The notes beneath the pieces were generated by a model. It was not told the origin of the DNA. It saw only the letters and a list, made by a program, of their open reading frames with translations, and searched no databases. Of a stretch of DNA of 64,000 nt, positions 36,694-45,106 are shown piece after piece (the first letter of the stretch is position 1; every line of letters starts with the position of its first letter). This stretch comes from an uncultured Bacteroidales bacterium (GTDB lineage: Bacteria; Bacteroidota; Bacteroidia; Bacteroidales; Muribaculaceae): contig CACYQB010000002.1 of assembly GCA_902776435.1 (NCBI GenBank), positions 93,401-157,400 of the forward strand. Reading direction: 5' to 3'. The position numbers were made by a program, and so were the translations under genes.

Positions 36694-38601
36694 GTGAAAA
36701 TACTTTCTATTAACGACCTCAATAACTTGAGGAAGCGTGCGCAACAAGCTTTGGCGCTGCGCGAGGAAAGTTCTGACCAGTCGTCAGAGCAGTGTTGTGG
36801 TCTTGCAACGGGAGCCGAGCATCTGCAAGTGCTGTGCTGCGGCGGTACTGGTTGCAAGGCTTCAAACAGCCACAAAATCGTAGATAACCTGAATGCCTGT
36901 CTTGATGAGAATGGCATTGCCGACAAGGTGGATGTCATCACCACGGGTTGCTTCGGTTTCTGCGAGAAGGGTCCCATCGTGAAGATTATCCCCGACAACA
37001 CCTTCTATACTCAGGTGAAGCCCGAGGATGCTGCCGAAATCGTTAAGGAACACATCATTGGTGGCCGTCGCGTGGAGCGTCTGCTCTATGTTGACCCCAA
37101 GACCAACAAGACGGTGAGCGACAGCAAGCACATGGACTTCTATCGCAAGCAGATGCGTATCGCCTTGCGTAACTGCGGTCTCATCGACCCCGAGAACATT
37201 GAGGAATACATTGCCCGTGACGGTTATCAGGGTATCGCCAACGCATTGCTCAACCAGACCCCCGAAGAGGTGATTGAGATCATCAAGGCCTCAGGTCTGC
37301 GTGGCCGTGGTGGCGCTGGCTTCCCCACCGGTATGAAGTGGGGCTTTGCTCGTGGCTATGACGCTGATGAGAAGTACGTGGTTTGTAACGCTGACGAGGG
37401 TGACCCCGGTGCGTTCATGGATCGCTCCATCATGGAGGGTGACCCCAACTCGGTGATTGAGGCAATGACCGTCTGCGGTTACTGCATCAACTCCCACAAG
37501 GGTCTGATTTACATCCGCGCTGAGTATCCCCTGGCTGTACACCGCCTGAAGATTGCTATCCAGCAGGCTCGTGAATATGGCTTGCTCGGCAAGAGAATTC
37601 TGGGCACCGACTTCGACTTTGATATTGAGATCCGTTACGGTGCTGGTGCATTCGTTTGCGGTGAGGAGACTGCTCTTATCCACTCGATGGAAGGTAAGCG
37701 TGGTGAGCCCACCTTGAAGCCTCCCTTCCCCGCCGAGGCTGGTTATAACATGAAGCCCACCAACGTGAACAACGTTGAGACCCTCGCCAATGTGCCCATC
37801 ATCCTGACCAAGGGCGCTGACTGGTTTGCCTCGATCGGCACCGAGAAGAGCAAGGGTACCAAGGTATTCGCTCTGGCTGGTAAAATTAATAATGTGGGCC
37901 TTATCGAGGTTCCCATGGGTACCACCCTGCGTGAGATTATCTACGACATCGGTGGTGGCGTGAAGAATGGTAAGGAATTCAAGGCTGTGCAGACTGGTGG
38001 CCCCTCTGGTGGCTGCTTGACTCAGAAGCACTTGGATACCCCCATCGACTATGAGCATCTTGCCGCTTCTGGCTCAATGATGGGCTCTGGTGGTATGATC
38101 GTTATGGATGAGGACGACTGTATGGTAAGCGTTGCCAAGTTCTATCTCGAGTTCACTTGTGATGAGAGCTGCGGTAAGTGCACTCCCTGCCGCATCGGCA
38201 ACAAGCGTATGCTGGAGATTCTTACCCGCATCACCGAGGGCAAGGGCACTATGGAAGACCTTGATCGCCTCAAAGAGCTGGGTGAGATCATTAAGGACAC
38301 CGCCCTGTGCGGTCTGGGCCAGACCTCTCCCAATCCTGTGTTATCGACTATCAACAACTTCTGGGACGAGTATGTGGAGCACGTGAAGCAGCACACCTGC
38401 CGCGCTAAGCAGTGCAAGGCCCTCGTTACCTATAGCATTGAAGCCTCCAAGTGTAAGGGTTGCGGTGCTTGCGCCCGCAAGTGCCCCGCCAACGCCATCA
38501 TGGGCGACATTCGCAAACCTCACATTATTAACCCCTTCGAGTGCATCCGCTGCGGTATGTGTAAGTCTAATTGCCGCTTCGACGCCATCTCGGTTTATTA
38601 A
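36694..38601 (+). CDS. hydB: [FeFe] hydrogenase NADH/flavin subunit HydB (NuoF-like)
   Basis: This 635-residue subunit carries FMN and the NAD(H) site of the trimeric electron-bifurcating [FeFe] hydrogenase, which couples NADH and reduced ferredoxin to H2. Domains: N-terminal thioredoxin-like [2Fe-2S] (about 40-140; LCCGGTGCKAS and GCFGFCEKGP), NuoF core (about 170-540; GRGGAGFPTGMKWGFA, NADEGDPGAFMDRS, YGAGAFVCGEETAL), a [4Fe-4S] site in ESCGKCTPCR, and a C-terminal 2[4Fe-4S] ferredoxin (about 585-635; CKGCGACARKC, CIRCGMCKSNC). Translation starts at GTG 36694. hydA starts 14 bases after the stop, and hydC follows: one operon. A weak -7 variant TAATTTTA is at 36624. Confidence 0.95.
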   Translation: MKILSINDLNNLRKRAQQALALREESSDQSSEQCCGLATGAEHLQVLCCGGTGCKASNSHKIVDNLNACLDENGIADKVDVITTGCFGFCEKGPIVKIIPDNTFYTQVKPEDAAEIVKEHIIGGRRVERLLYVDPKTNKTVSDSKHMDFYRKQMRIALRNCGLIDPENIEEYIARDGYQGIANALLNQTPEEVIEIIKASGLRGRGGAGFPTGMKWGFARGYDADEKYVVCNADEGDPGAFMDRSIMEGDPNSVIEAMTVCGYCINSHKGLIYIRAEYPLAVHRLKIAIQQAREYGLLGKRILGTDFDFDIEIRYGAGAFVCGEETALIHSMEGKRGEPTLKPPFPAEAGYNMKPTNVNNVETLANVPIILTKGADWFASIGTEKSKGTKVFALAGKINNVGLIEVPMGTTLREIIYDIGGGVKNGKEFKAVQTGGPSGGCLTQKHLDTPIDYEHLAASGSMMGSGGMIVMDEDDCMVSVAKFYLEFTCDESCGKCTPCRIGNKRMLEILTRITEGKGTMEDLDRLKELGEIIKDTALCGLGQTSPNPVLSTINNFWDEYVEHVKQHTCRAKQCKALVTYSIEASKCKGCGACARKCPANAIMGDIRKPHIINPFECIRCGMCKSNCRFDAISVY

Positions 38602-38615
38602 AATTCGATAGCATC

Positions 38616-40385
38616 ATGGAAGAAAAGAATATGATCACTTTGACGATTGATAAACACGAGGTAACTGTTCCCGCAGGGACCATGCTGCTTGATGCCGCCA
38701 AGACCGTTGGCATCAGCATTCCCACCCTGTGCCACATTGATCTGGAGGGTACTTGTGTACAGAACATGCCCGCCTCGTGCCGCATTTGTGTTGTTGAGAT
38801 CGAAGGCCGTCGCAACCTGGCTCCCGCCTGCGCAACCCGCGTGACTCCGGGTATGGTGGTTCACACCAACAGCGCCCGCGTTATCCGCGCCCGCAAGACC
38901 GTTGCCGAGCTCATGCTCAGCGACCACCCCAACGATTGCTTGACTTGCCCCAAGTGCAGCGACTGTGAATTGCAGCGCCTGGTAATGCGCTTCAATATCC
39001 GCCAGATGCCCTATAACGGTGGCGAACAGAGCGAGCGCAAGCAGGAGTTGACTCCCGCTATCTCCCGCAACATGGAGAAGTGCGTTTACTGCCGCCGTTG
39101 CGAGAGCGTCTGCAACAACGTTCAGTCAGTAGGTGTATTGAGCGCTATCCGTCGTGGTTTCAACACCACCATCGCTCCCACCTTCGACAAGATGTTCACC
39201 GACACCAACTGTACCTACTGCGGCCAGTGCGTTGCCGTTTGTCCTACTGGTGCCCTCACCGAGCATGACTATACCAACCAGCTCATGGACGACCTCACCA
39301 ACCCCGACAAGGTGGTTGTGGCTCAGCCTGCTCCCGCCGTTCGTTTCGCTCTTGGCGAGGAATTCGGCATGCCCGCTGGAACTATCGTTACCGGCAAGAT
39401 GGCTACGGCTCTGCGTGACCTTGGCTTTGATTACGCATTCGATACCGACTTCGCTGCCGACCTTACCATCATGGAGGAAGGCACAGAGATCCTGCAACGC
39501 CTCAACAAGTTCCTTGCTGGCGATAAGGATGTGAAGTTGCCGATCATGACTTCGTGCTGCCCCGCTTGGGTTAACTTCTATGAGCACGAGTTCCCCGATC
39601 TGCTCGACTATCCTTCAACCGCCAAGTCGCCTGCTCAGATGTTTGGTGCTATTGCCAAGACCTACTGGGCCGAGAAGATGGGTATCCCCCGCGAGAAACT
39701 CGTGGTTGTTTCCATCATGCCCTGCTTGGCTAAGAAGTATGAGGCTGGTCGTGAGGAGTTCAAGGTGGATGGCAATCCCGACGTGGATTACAGCATCTCA
39801 ACCCGCGAGTTGGGCCGCTTGATCAAGCGTGCTAACATTGATTTCGCCAACCTGCCCGAGAGTGACTTTGACTCGCCCCTCGGTGAATCGACCGGTGCTG
39901 GTGCCATCTTCGGCATCACTGGTGGTGTGATGGAGGCTGCTTTGCGTACCGTTTATGAGGTACACACTGGCAAGACCCTGCCTCACCTCGAGTTCAACGA
40001 TGTGCGTGGTTTCGAAGGCATCAAGGAGGCTACCATCGACCTCAACGGCTTCGAGCTGAAGGTCTGCGTGGCTCACACCCTGAGCAACGCCCGCAAGGTG
40101 ATGAACGCTCTGCGTGCTGGCAAGCTCAACTACCACGTGGTTGAGGTGATGGCTTGTCCCGGTGGTTGCATCGGTGGCGCTGGTCAGCCCTATCACCATG
40201 GCAACATTGAGATTCTTAAGGCACGTGCTGCTGCCGTTTACCGCGAGGACGAGGGCAAGAAGCTGCGCAAGAGCCACGAGAATCCCGATATCCAGAAGCT
40301 TTACAAGGAATTCCTGGGTGAACCCTGTGGCGAGAAGTCTCACCACCTGCTTCACACGCATTACTTTGATAAGTCTATTCACTAA
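38616..40385 (+). CDS. hydA: [FeFe] hydrogenase catalytic subunit HydA
   Basis: The 589-residue catalytic subunit evolves or consumes H2 at its H-cluster. In order: plant-type [2Fe-2S] (CHIDLEGTCVQ, ASCRICVVEIEG), His-ligated cluster HPNDCLTCPKCSDC, two [4Fe-4S] (CVYCRRCESVC, CTYCGQCVAVC), then the H-cluster motifs TSCCPAW (near 311), MPCLAKKYE (near 367) and EVMACPGGCIGGAGQP (near 511). This is the M3-like architecture of bifurcating enzymes. ATG 38616 is chosen because the ferredoxin fold begins there; an upstream in-frame extension would overlap hydB. Confidence 0.97.
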   Translation: MEEKNMITLTIDKHEVTVPAGTMLLDAAKTVGISIPTLCHIDLEGTCVQNMPASCRICVVEIEGRRNLAPACATRVTPGMVVHTNSARVIRARKTVAELMLSDHPNDCLTCPKCSDCELQRLVMRFNIRQMPYNGGEQSERKQELTPAISRNMEKCVYCRRCESVCNNVQSVGVLSAIRRGFNTTIAPTFDKMFTDTNCTYCGQCVAVCPTGALTEHDYTNQLMDDLTNPDKVVVAQPAPAVRFALGEEFGMPAGTIVTGKMATALRDLGFDYAFDTDFAADLTIMEEGTEILQRLNKFLAGDKDVKLPIMTSCCPAWVNFYEHEFPDLLDYPSTAKSPAQMFGAIAKTYWAEKMGIPREKLVVVSIMPCLAKKYEAGREEFKVDGNPDVDYSISTRELGRLIKRANIDFANLPESDFDSPLGESTGAGAIFGITGGVMEAALRTVYEVHTGKTLPHLEFNDVRGFEGIKEATIDLNGFELKVCVAHTLSNARKVMNALRAGKLNYHVVEVMACPGGCIGGAGQPYHHGNIEILKARAAAVYREDEGKKLRKSHENPDIQKLYKEFLGEPCGEKSHHLLHTHYFDKSIH

Positions 40386-40411
40386 TTTCGAATCAAAACA
40401 ACAATAACGAT

Positions 40412-40906
40412 ATGAAGAAGAAAGAAGAAATCAAACTGGCGTGTACCGTTGTTCAACAGGTTGAAGAAATCTGCGACAAGCACGGCAATAAGCCCGGTGA
40501 ACTGATTAACGTCCTGCATGAGTGCCAGGCTTTGCACGGCTATCTCCCCGAGGAGATGCAGCGCATCATCGCACGCAAGCTGGGCGTGCCCGCTTCTAAG
40601 GTTTATGGCGTGGTGACGTTCTACTCGTTCTTCACCATGACTCCTAAAGGCAAGCACCCGATTTCGGTCTGCCTGGGTACCGCTTGTTATGTGCGCGGTT
40701 CCGAGCGTCTGCTTGAGGAAATCAAGCGCATCCTGGGCATCGAGGTAGGTGAGACTACCCCCGACGGCAAGTTCTCACTCGACTGCCTGCGTTGCGTGGG
40801 TGCCTGCGGTCTTGCTCCCGTTGTCATGATTGGTGAGCACGTCTATGGCCGTCTCGACGTCAAGGACGTTCGCCAGATCCTCGAGAACGCTGCTGCTCAA
40901 GACTAA
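40412..40906 (+). CDS. hydC: [FeFe] hydrogenase subunit HydC (NuoE-like)
   Basis: The 164 residues match the NuoE-type [2Fe-2S] thioredoxin-like subunit that passes electrons to the flavin subunit. Four Cys ligands are seen in SVCLGTACYVRGS and LRCVGACGLAPVV. It is 26 bases after hydA and ends the hydB-hydA-hydC operon at a strong terminator. With the two larger subunits it makes the HydABC complex typical of fermenting anaerobes. Confidence 0.94.
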   Translation: MKKKEEIKLACTVVQQVEEICDKHGNKPGELINVLHECQALHGYLPEEMQRIIARKLGVPASKVYGVVTFYSFFTMTPKGKHPISVCLGTACYVRGSERLLEEIKRILGIEVGETTPDGKFSLDCLRCVGACGLAPVVMIGEHVYGRLDVKDVRQILENAAAQD

Positions 40907-40931
40907 GAACACTAAACATCACTAATTACCC

Positions 40932-40978
40932 GAAAGCGGGAGGACTCAATCTGGAAGAGCCCTCCCGCTTTCTATTAT
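40932..40978 (+). terminator. Terminator after hydC
   Basis: GAAAGCGGGAGG and CCTCCCGCTTTC form a 12 bp perfect stem over a 17-base loop, followed by TATTATT. Confidence 0.9.
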
Positions 40979-40993
40979 TGCCCGAGGTATTTC

Positions 40994-41468
40994 AATGCGA
41001 ATTGCGCTAATGAGCTGAATTTCACGAAATAGGATTAAACATTCGCAATCATTGGATAAATTCCATTAGAGTCCGGGGAAAACACATAGTTACTCTGTAA
41101 TAGTTTGAAAAATAAGATAAATGTAGGTCACTTCTGAATCATGGGCTTGGCTTTTGCCTCGAAGAGGCAGGTCGGGTCGAAGACTCGACTTTTATGGAAA
41201 ACACCATGCCAGCTCATCGAACATGAGCGCAGCTTGGTGATAGCCATATCAAGTGGAAAGTGCGTCGGAGACGAACTTCTGCATCCGTCAAAAGCCTATA
41301 AATCAATAAGTTCCTCTTCGATGCACCTGTAGTGTTTTGCTCTATGACCAAGCTGCGAACCTCTCCGAGGTTCTTGCATGGTCTTACTCATTGAAATCGG
41401 TTCTTCGAACCGCTAACATCTACGATGTTTCACCAGACAAAAATAGATAAATTCGTGTAATTCGCATT
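40994..41468. repeat. 475 bp segment bounded by 10 bp inverted repeats
   Basis: AATGCGAATT (40994-41003) and AATTCGCATT (41459-41468) are perfect inverted repeats, and both lie inside longer copies of the TTAGCGCAATTCG-type dispersed repeat in opposite orientation. They enclose the hairpin cluster at 41155-41429. This would fit a small non-autonomous element; no transposase is visible, and no target duplication is clear. This segment makes up most of the 738 bp gap between hydC and the BspA-like gene. Confidence 0.4.
41155..41429. ncRNA. Candidate structured RNA or structured DNA element
   Basis: At least six small hairpins follow one another: TGCCTC-GAA-GAGGCA (41155), GTCGGGTC-GAA-GACTCGAC (41171), GCTCAT-CGAAC-ATGAGC (41212), GAACCTC-TCC-GAGGTTC (41357), CGGTTC-TTC-GAACCG (41398) and AACATC-TAC-GATGTT (41415). 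CGCAGCTTGGT (41228-41238) pairs with ACCAAGCTGCG (41347-41357), extended inward by ATAG/CTAT past one mismatch, enclosing an inner stem TGCATC/GATGCA (41280, 41320) and an imperfect hairpin at 41258-41278. Most hairpins have three-base loops. The 63-codon frame at 41141-41332 is not convincing as a gene. Strand is unknown; no promoter is obvious. Confidence 0.4.
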
Positions 41469-41550
41469 AGCCCCGCAGGGATTGGGCCACAATTCATTTC
41501 AATAGTTAATATTTTTTCATGTTTTGGTGTGATTTTCTTAGTACTTTTAT

Positions 41551-41615
41551 TATATTTGCACATTCGAGTAAATTTTTGGTTATCGCTCTCTCGAGCGAGC
41601 CCGTGAGGGCGATAA
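41551..41615 (+). promoter_or_regulatory. Promoter box and leader hairpin of the BspA-like gene
   Basis: TATATTTG at 41551-41558 is a -7 box. In the ~80-base leader TTATCGC (41580-41586) and GCGATAA (41609-41615) pair and enclose a second small stem CTCGAGCGAG-like. The start codon is at 41645. Confidence 0.55.
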
Positions 41616-41644
41616 CGTTTATCCCATTAATCACTGTTCATTCT

Positions 41645-44600
41645 ATGAAAACATCTACATTAACATCTAGGTTGCTTGCCATTGTGGCAGCCTTCTCGTT
41701 TGTGTTCAGTGCTGCTGCCTACGACTTCACTGTCGATGGTGTGTACTACAACATCACGGGCGACAACACAGTCGAGGTCACTAGTAAGACTACCTCTTCG
41801 GGCGGTTACACTGGCGAAGTAACAGTACCCGCCACGGTCACCAATGGCGGCGTGAACTATCAGGTCACTGCTGTGGGCGACAAAGCTTTCTATGTATGCA
41901 GCAACGTGACTGCAGTTCACTTGCCGGCTACCATCACCTCAATTGGTGAGAATGCCTTCTACCGCTGCTACAGTTTGGCCGACGTGAACATCCCAGACGG
42001 GGTCGTCACGATTGCCTATAGAGCCTTCGATGAATGTAAGGGATTGACAACAGTAACCATCCCGTCATCGGTGGTCAGCATCGGCAATATGGCCTTCTAT
42101 CAGTGCATTGCGATGACTCAGGTCAATTTCAATGAGGGGTTGCAGACCATCGGTACCAGCGCATTCTCTTATTGTAAAGCATTGACCCAGGTGGAGTTTC
42201 CTGTCTCGGTCACCTCGATTGGCCAAAATGTATTTGAAAATTGCACCGGCTTGACCGACGTGACATTTAACGGAGCCACCAGCATCGGCCTCTATGCATT
42301 TGCTTATGACAGTGCCATCACCTCGGTGACCTGCCTGAGCGAGACCCCGCCGTCGATGTATAACAGTGCCTGCTTCAATAGCGCGGTCTATGAAAACGCT
42401 GAGCTGCACGTGGCCTCCCGTGCATTGCATGACGTGTATGCCAGCGCTGCCAATTGGATGAATTTCACACATATCCTTAGCCCGTGTGACTTTGAAGACG
42501 AGGGCTGCTATTTCCTGAGACTTGGAGACGACAGAGCTATCATCACCTACAAGGATGAGAACTACAACAGTTATAGCGGTAATGTGATCATTCCTTTAAC
42601 TGTGTACGACGGCGGTACCGAACGCATAGTGGTCAAAGTGGACAAAAACGCATTCAAGAATTGTGACGCAATGACTAGTGTGGATATTACTATGTATATA
42701 GAAAGGATTGAGGCCACCGCTTTTGCCGGTTGCTCTGCCTTGACTGCCGTGTATGTGTACCCCTTTCCTCCCACCATGGCCGGCAGCGATGTATTCGACA
42801 ACGACACTTACAGCAATGCTACGCTCTATGTGCCTTTCTATGCGATAGACGACTTTAAATCTGCTAATTATTGGCGTCTTTTCAACACGATAAAGAGTAT
42901 GGATGAACCTGATTTTGTCGTTGATGGTATTTATTATGCGAAATGGAATGTTACAACTGTAGCTGTCATGCATGGACCGGAGAAGGGCTGTTATAGCGGC
43001 CATGTGACTATCCCGCCAGTGGTGCTATGGGAGGGCAATTTCTATAACGTGAAATGTATAGAATGGGGAGCCTTCTATGGTTGTCCCGACGTGACCGATG
43101 TGACAATACCAACGAGCGTCCAATCGTTTGGCTCATATTGCTTTGCGGGAACAGGATTAACATCCACTATCCATCCTGATTATGCCATGGGAATTGCTGA
43201 AGGTGCATATAAAGACTGCACCCAGTTGAAGACTATAACAATTAATGCTAACATGGTTAAAGTGGAAAAGTATGCGTTTGCGGGTTGCACGGCAGTGGAG
43301 ACAGTCATCTGCAAGGCTGTCACTCCTCCCCTGATTAGATTCGATTACAATTGCTTTTCCGAAGAAGCCTACAACAACGCCACGCTCTATGTGCCCGGTG
43401 CCAGTTACAATGACTATAAAGTTGCTTCAGGGTGGAGGCGTTTCGCCAATATCGTAGGCGTCCTCCACGACTTTGAGGTGGGCGGCGTCTATTATGCCAT
43501 TACCGATGCTAACACCGTTGCTGTGACGGCCAGGGACAACCGTTACAATAGCTATAGCGGCAGTATAGAGATTCCGTCAATGGTGACCTATAATGGCACC
43601 GATTATGTTGTTGCCTCCATAGCCCAGTATGCCTTCTACAACTGTACCGGCTTGACCAGTGTGACGATTCCCATGAGTGTGACCGAGATTGGCAATTACG
43701 CTTTCCTTGGCTGCACCAATGTTTCTCGGGTCATCTGCAACAGTTACACGCCTCCCGTTATGGCCAACTACTATGCATTCGATCCCACCTGCTATCAGAA
43801 CGCAACCCTGATTGTGCCCGATGGAGCGGAAGGACTGTATCAGTCCACCGACTGGTGGAACCAGTTCACTCAAGTAAAGCTCATTTTGCGCGGTGATGTG
43901 AATGGAGACGGCACTGTCAGCATCGCCGATGTGACGGCTTTGATTGACTACCTGTTAAGTGGTGATGAATCGAACGCTCTTTTAATCAATGCTGACGTCA
44001 ATAAAGACGGCACTGTCAGCATCGCTGATGTGACAGCGCTGATTGACTACCTGCTCAGTGGCGCCTGGCCTTTCGATGGTACGGTTACAATTCAAGGCAT
44101 AACTTTTAATATGGTTGCCGTTGAGGGCGGTACCTTCACTATGGGTGCAACACCAGAACAAGGTAGCTATCCTAATGATAATGAGAAGCCTGCTCATCAG
44201 GTAACCTTATCTGATTATTATATCGGTGAAACTGAGGTTACACAAGCGCTATGGTTAGCAGTGATGGGTAGCAACCCCAGTCAGCATCAAGGGGATTTGA
44301 ATTATCCTGTAGAACGAGTATCATGGAATGAATGTCAAATATTTATATCCAGATTGAATGAGATGACAGGATTGAATTTCCGAATGCCTACCGAGGCCGA
44401 ATGGGAATATGCTGCTCGAGGCGGTAAATACAGTCATTCCCATATGTATGCTGGAAGTGATCTTGTTGATGAAGTGGCATGGAATTACGATAACTCAGGT
44501 AATTTGACTCATTTGGTTGCAACGAAGAGGGCAAACGAGTTAGGACTTTATGATATGTCCGGCAATGTAGGTGAATGGTGCCAAGATTGGTTTGGCCCTT

Positions 44601-44767
44601 ATAGCGAAGTTAGTCAAACCAATCCTACGGGTCCAGAAACGGGCAGCAACCGTGCTTATCGTGGTGGATTCTTTCAGGTCCAGGCTCCATTATGTCGAGT
44701 AGCAACGAGGTTCCAGTTTTACCCGTCAGCAACACCGCCTTATGTAGGTCTGCGTCTTGCCCTATAG
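41645..44767 (+). CDS. BspA-like leucine-rich-repeat protein with dockerin and FGE-like domains
   Basis: About 1040 residues. After a signal peptide (KTSTLTSRLLAIVAAFSFVFS) come many LRR_5 (BspA-type) repeats to about residue 745, for example VTIPSSVVSIGNMAFYQC and VTIPMSVTEIGNYAFLGC. Then a two-repeat dockerin at about 751-805 (DVNGDGTVSIADVTALIDYL, DVNKDGTVSIADVTALIDYL) and an FGE-sulfatase-like domain at about 812-1040 (GGTFTMGAT, ETEVTQALW, MPTEAEWEYAARGG). The end reads YRGGFFQVQAPLCRVATR, so one of the two FGE Cys positions is empty. BspA-type repeats bind host or matrix proteins. Codons of the last domain are visibly more AT-rich than those of the repeats. The ATG at 41645 is chosen from the signal peptide; an upstream open frame has none. 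Confidence 0.88.
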   Translation: MKTSTLTSRLLAIVAAFSFVFSAAAYDFTVDGVYYNITGDNTVEVTSKTTSSGGYTGEVTVPATVTNGGVNYQVTAVGDKAFYVCSNVTAVHLPATITSIGENAFYRCYSLADVNIPDGVVTIAYRAFDECKGLTTVTIPSSVVSIGNMAFYQCIAMTQVNFNEGLQTIGTSAFSYCKALTQVEFPVSVTSIGQNVFENCTGLTDVTFNGATSIGLYAFAYDSAITSVTCLSETPPSMYNSACFNSAVYENAELHVASRALHDVYASAANWMNFTHILSPCDFEDEGCYFLRLGDDRAIITYKDENYNSYSGNVIIPLTVYDGGTERIVVKVDKNAFKNCDAMTSVDITMYIERIEATAFAGCSALTAVYVYPFPPTMAGSDVFDNDTYSNATLYVPFYAIDDFKSANYWRLFNTIKSMDEPDFVVDGIYYAKWNVTTVAVMHGPEKGCYSGHVTIPPVVLWEGNFYNVKCIEWGAFYGCPDVTDVTIPTSVQSFGSYCFAGTGLTSTIHPDYAMGIAEGAYKDCTQLKTITINANMVKVEKYAFAGCTAVETVICKAVTPPLIRFDYNCFSEEAYNNATLYVPGASYNDYKVASGWRRFANIVGVLHDFEVGGVYYAITDANTVAVTARDNRYNSYSGSIEIPSMVTYNGTDYVVASIAQYAFYNCTGLTSVTIPMSVTEIGNYAFLGCTNVSRVICNSYTPPVMANYYAFDPTCYQNATLIVPDGAEGLYQSTDWWNQFTQVKLILRGDVNGDGTVSIADVTALIDYLLSGDESNALLINADVNKDGTVSIADVTALIDYLLSGAWPFDGTVTIQGITFNMVAVEGGTFTMGATPEQGSYPNDNEKPAHQVTLSDYYIGETEVTQALWLAVMGSNPSQHQGDLNYPVERVSWNECQIFISRLNEMTGLNFRMPTEAEWEYAARGGKYSHSHMYAGSDLVDEVAWNYDNSGNLTHLVATKRANELGLYDMSGNVGEWCQDWFGPYSEVSQTNPTGPETGSNRAYRGGFFQVQAPLCRVATRFQFYPSATPPYVGLRLAL

Positions 44768-44783
44768 TTCTATCTTATAACAA

Positions 44784-44823
44784 AAAAAAGGGTCATCAGA
44801 GTGGTCTTTGATGATCCTTTTTT
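44784..44823 (+). terminator. Terminator after the BspA-like gene
   Basis: AAAAAAGGGTCATCA and TGATGATCCTTTTTT pair with one G-T over a 10-base loop. It could stop transcription from both sides. Confidence 0.85.
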
Positions 44824-45009
44824 ACGTGGGTTCCAAAGATGTAGAGACGCAAAATTTTGCGTCTCAAGGGCAGTCAATTTTGTGTTTCGCGACTGGGGCC
44901 GCCATCACGGGCGGGGTAGCAGGTCTATCAGCCTTCACAGTCTGCCCAGGGTATGCCTTCCCGAATTATACTTTATTTTTATTGAATTCACCTTAATTGA
45001 TTCAATTAA
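44824..45009. other. Remainder of the gap before the second hydrogenase gene
   Basis: Apart from the palindrome at 44844-44865 this part of the 339 bp gap holds GC-rich sequence to about 44960 without a credible gene, then an AT-rich stretch leading into the promoter at 45010. Confidence 0.5.
44844..44865. repeat. 22 bp perfect palindrome GAGACGCAAAA/TTTTGCGTCTC
   Basis: The arms GAGACGCAAAA and TTTTGCGTCTC meet without a loop. As I recall, near-identical GTAGAGACGCAAAATTTTGC palindromes are scattered in many Bacteroidetes genomes; this copy is preceded by GTA. Confidence 0.8.
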
Positions 45010-45040
45010 TTGCAGGATTGGAAGAAAATTCGTAATTTTG
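45010..45040 (+). promoter_or_regulatory. Promoter of the second hydrogenase
   Basis: TTG (45010-45012) and TAATTTTG (45033-45040) are 20 bases apart. The ATG lies at 45107. Confidence 0.65.
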
Positions 45041-45106
45041 TGAGTTAATTTGGGTAGATATCCATCATTCTCCCAACCCTGTCAATGATTAATTTGCTAA
45101 TTGTCA

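Noticed and set aside
41141-41332. 63-residue small protein in the gap before the BspA-like gene
   Set aside because: The frame is explained by hairpins and lacks a promoter or start signal; base pairing, not coding, is the conserved-looking feature.
41155-41429. Known housekeeping RNAs (RNase P, tmRNA, SRP, 6S)
   Set aside because: None of their conserved sequence marks could be found, and the run of small triloop hairpins does not fit their shapes.
44824-45043. 80-codon frame after the BspA-like gene
   Set aside because: It starts inside the terminator/palindrome area and has no domain; likely chance.
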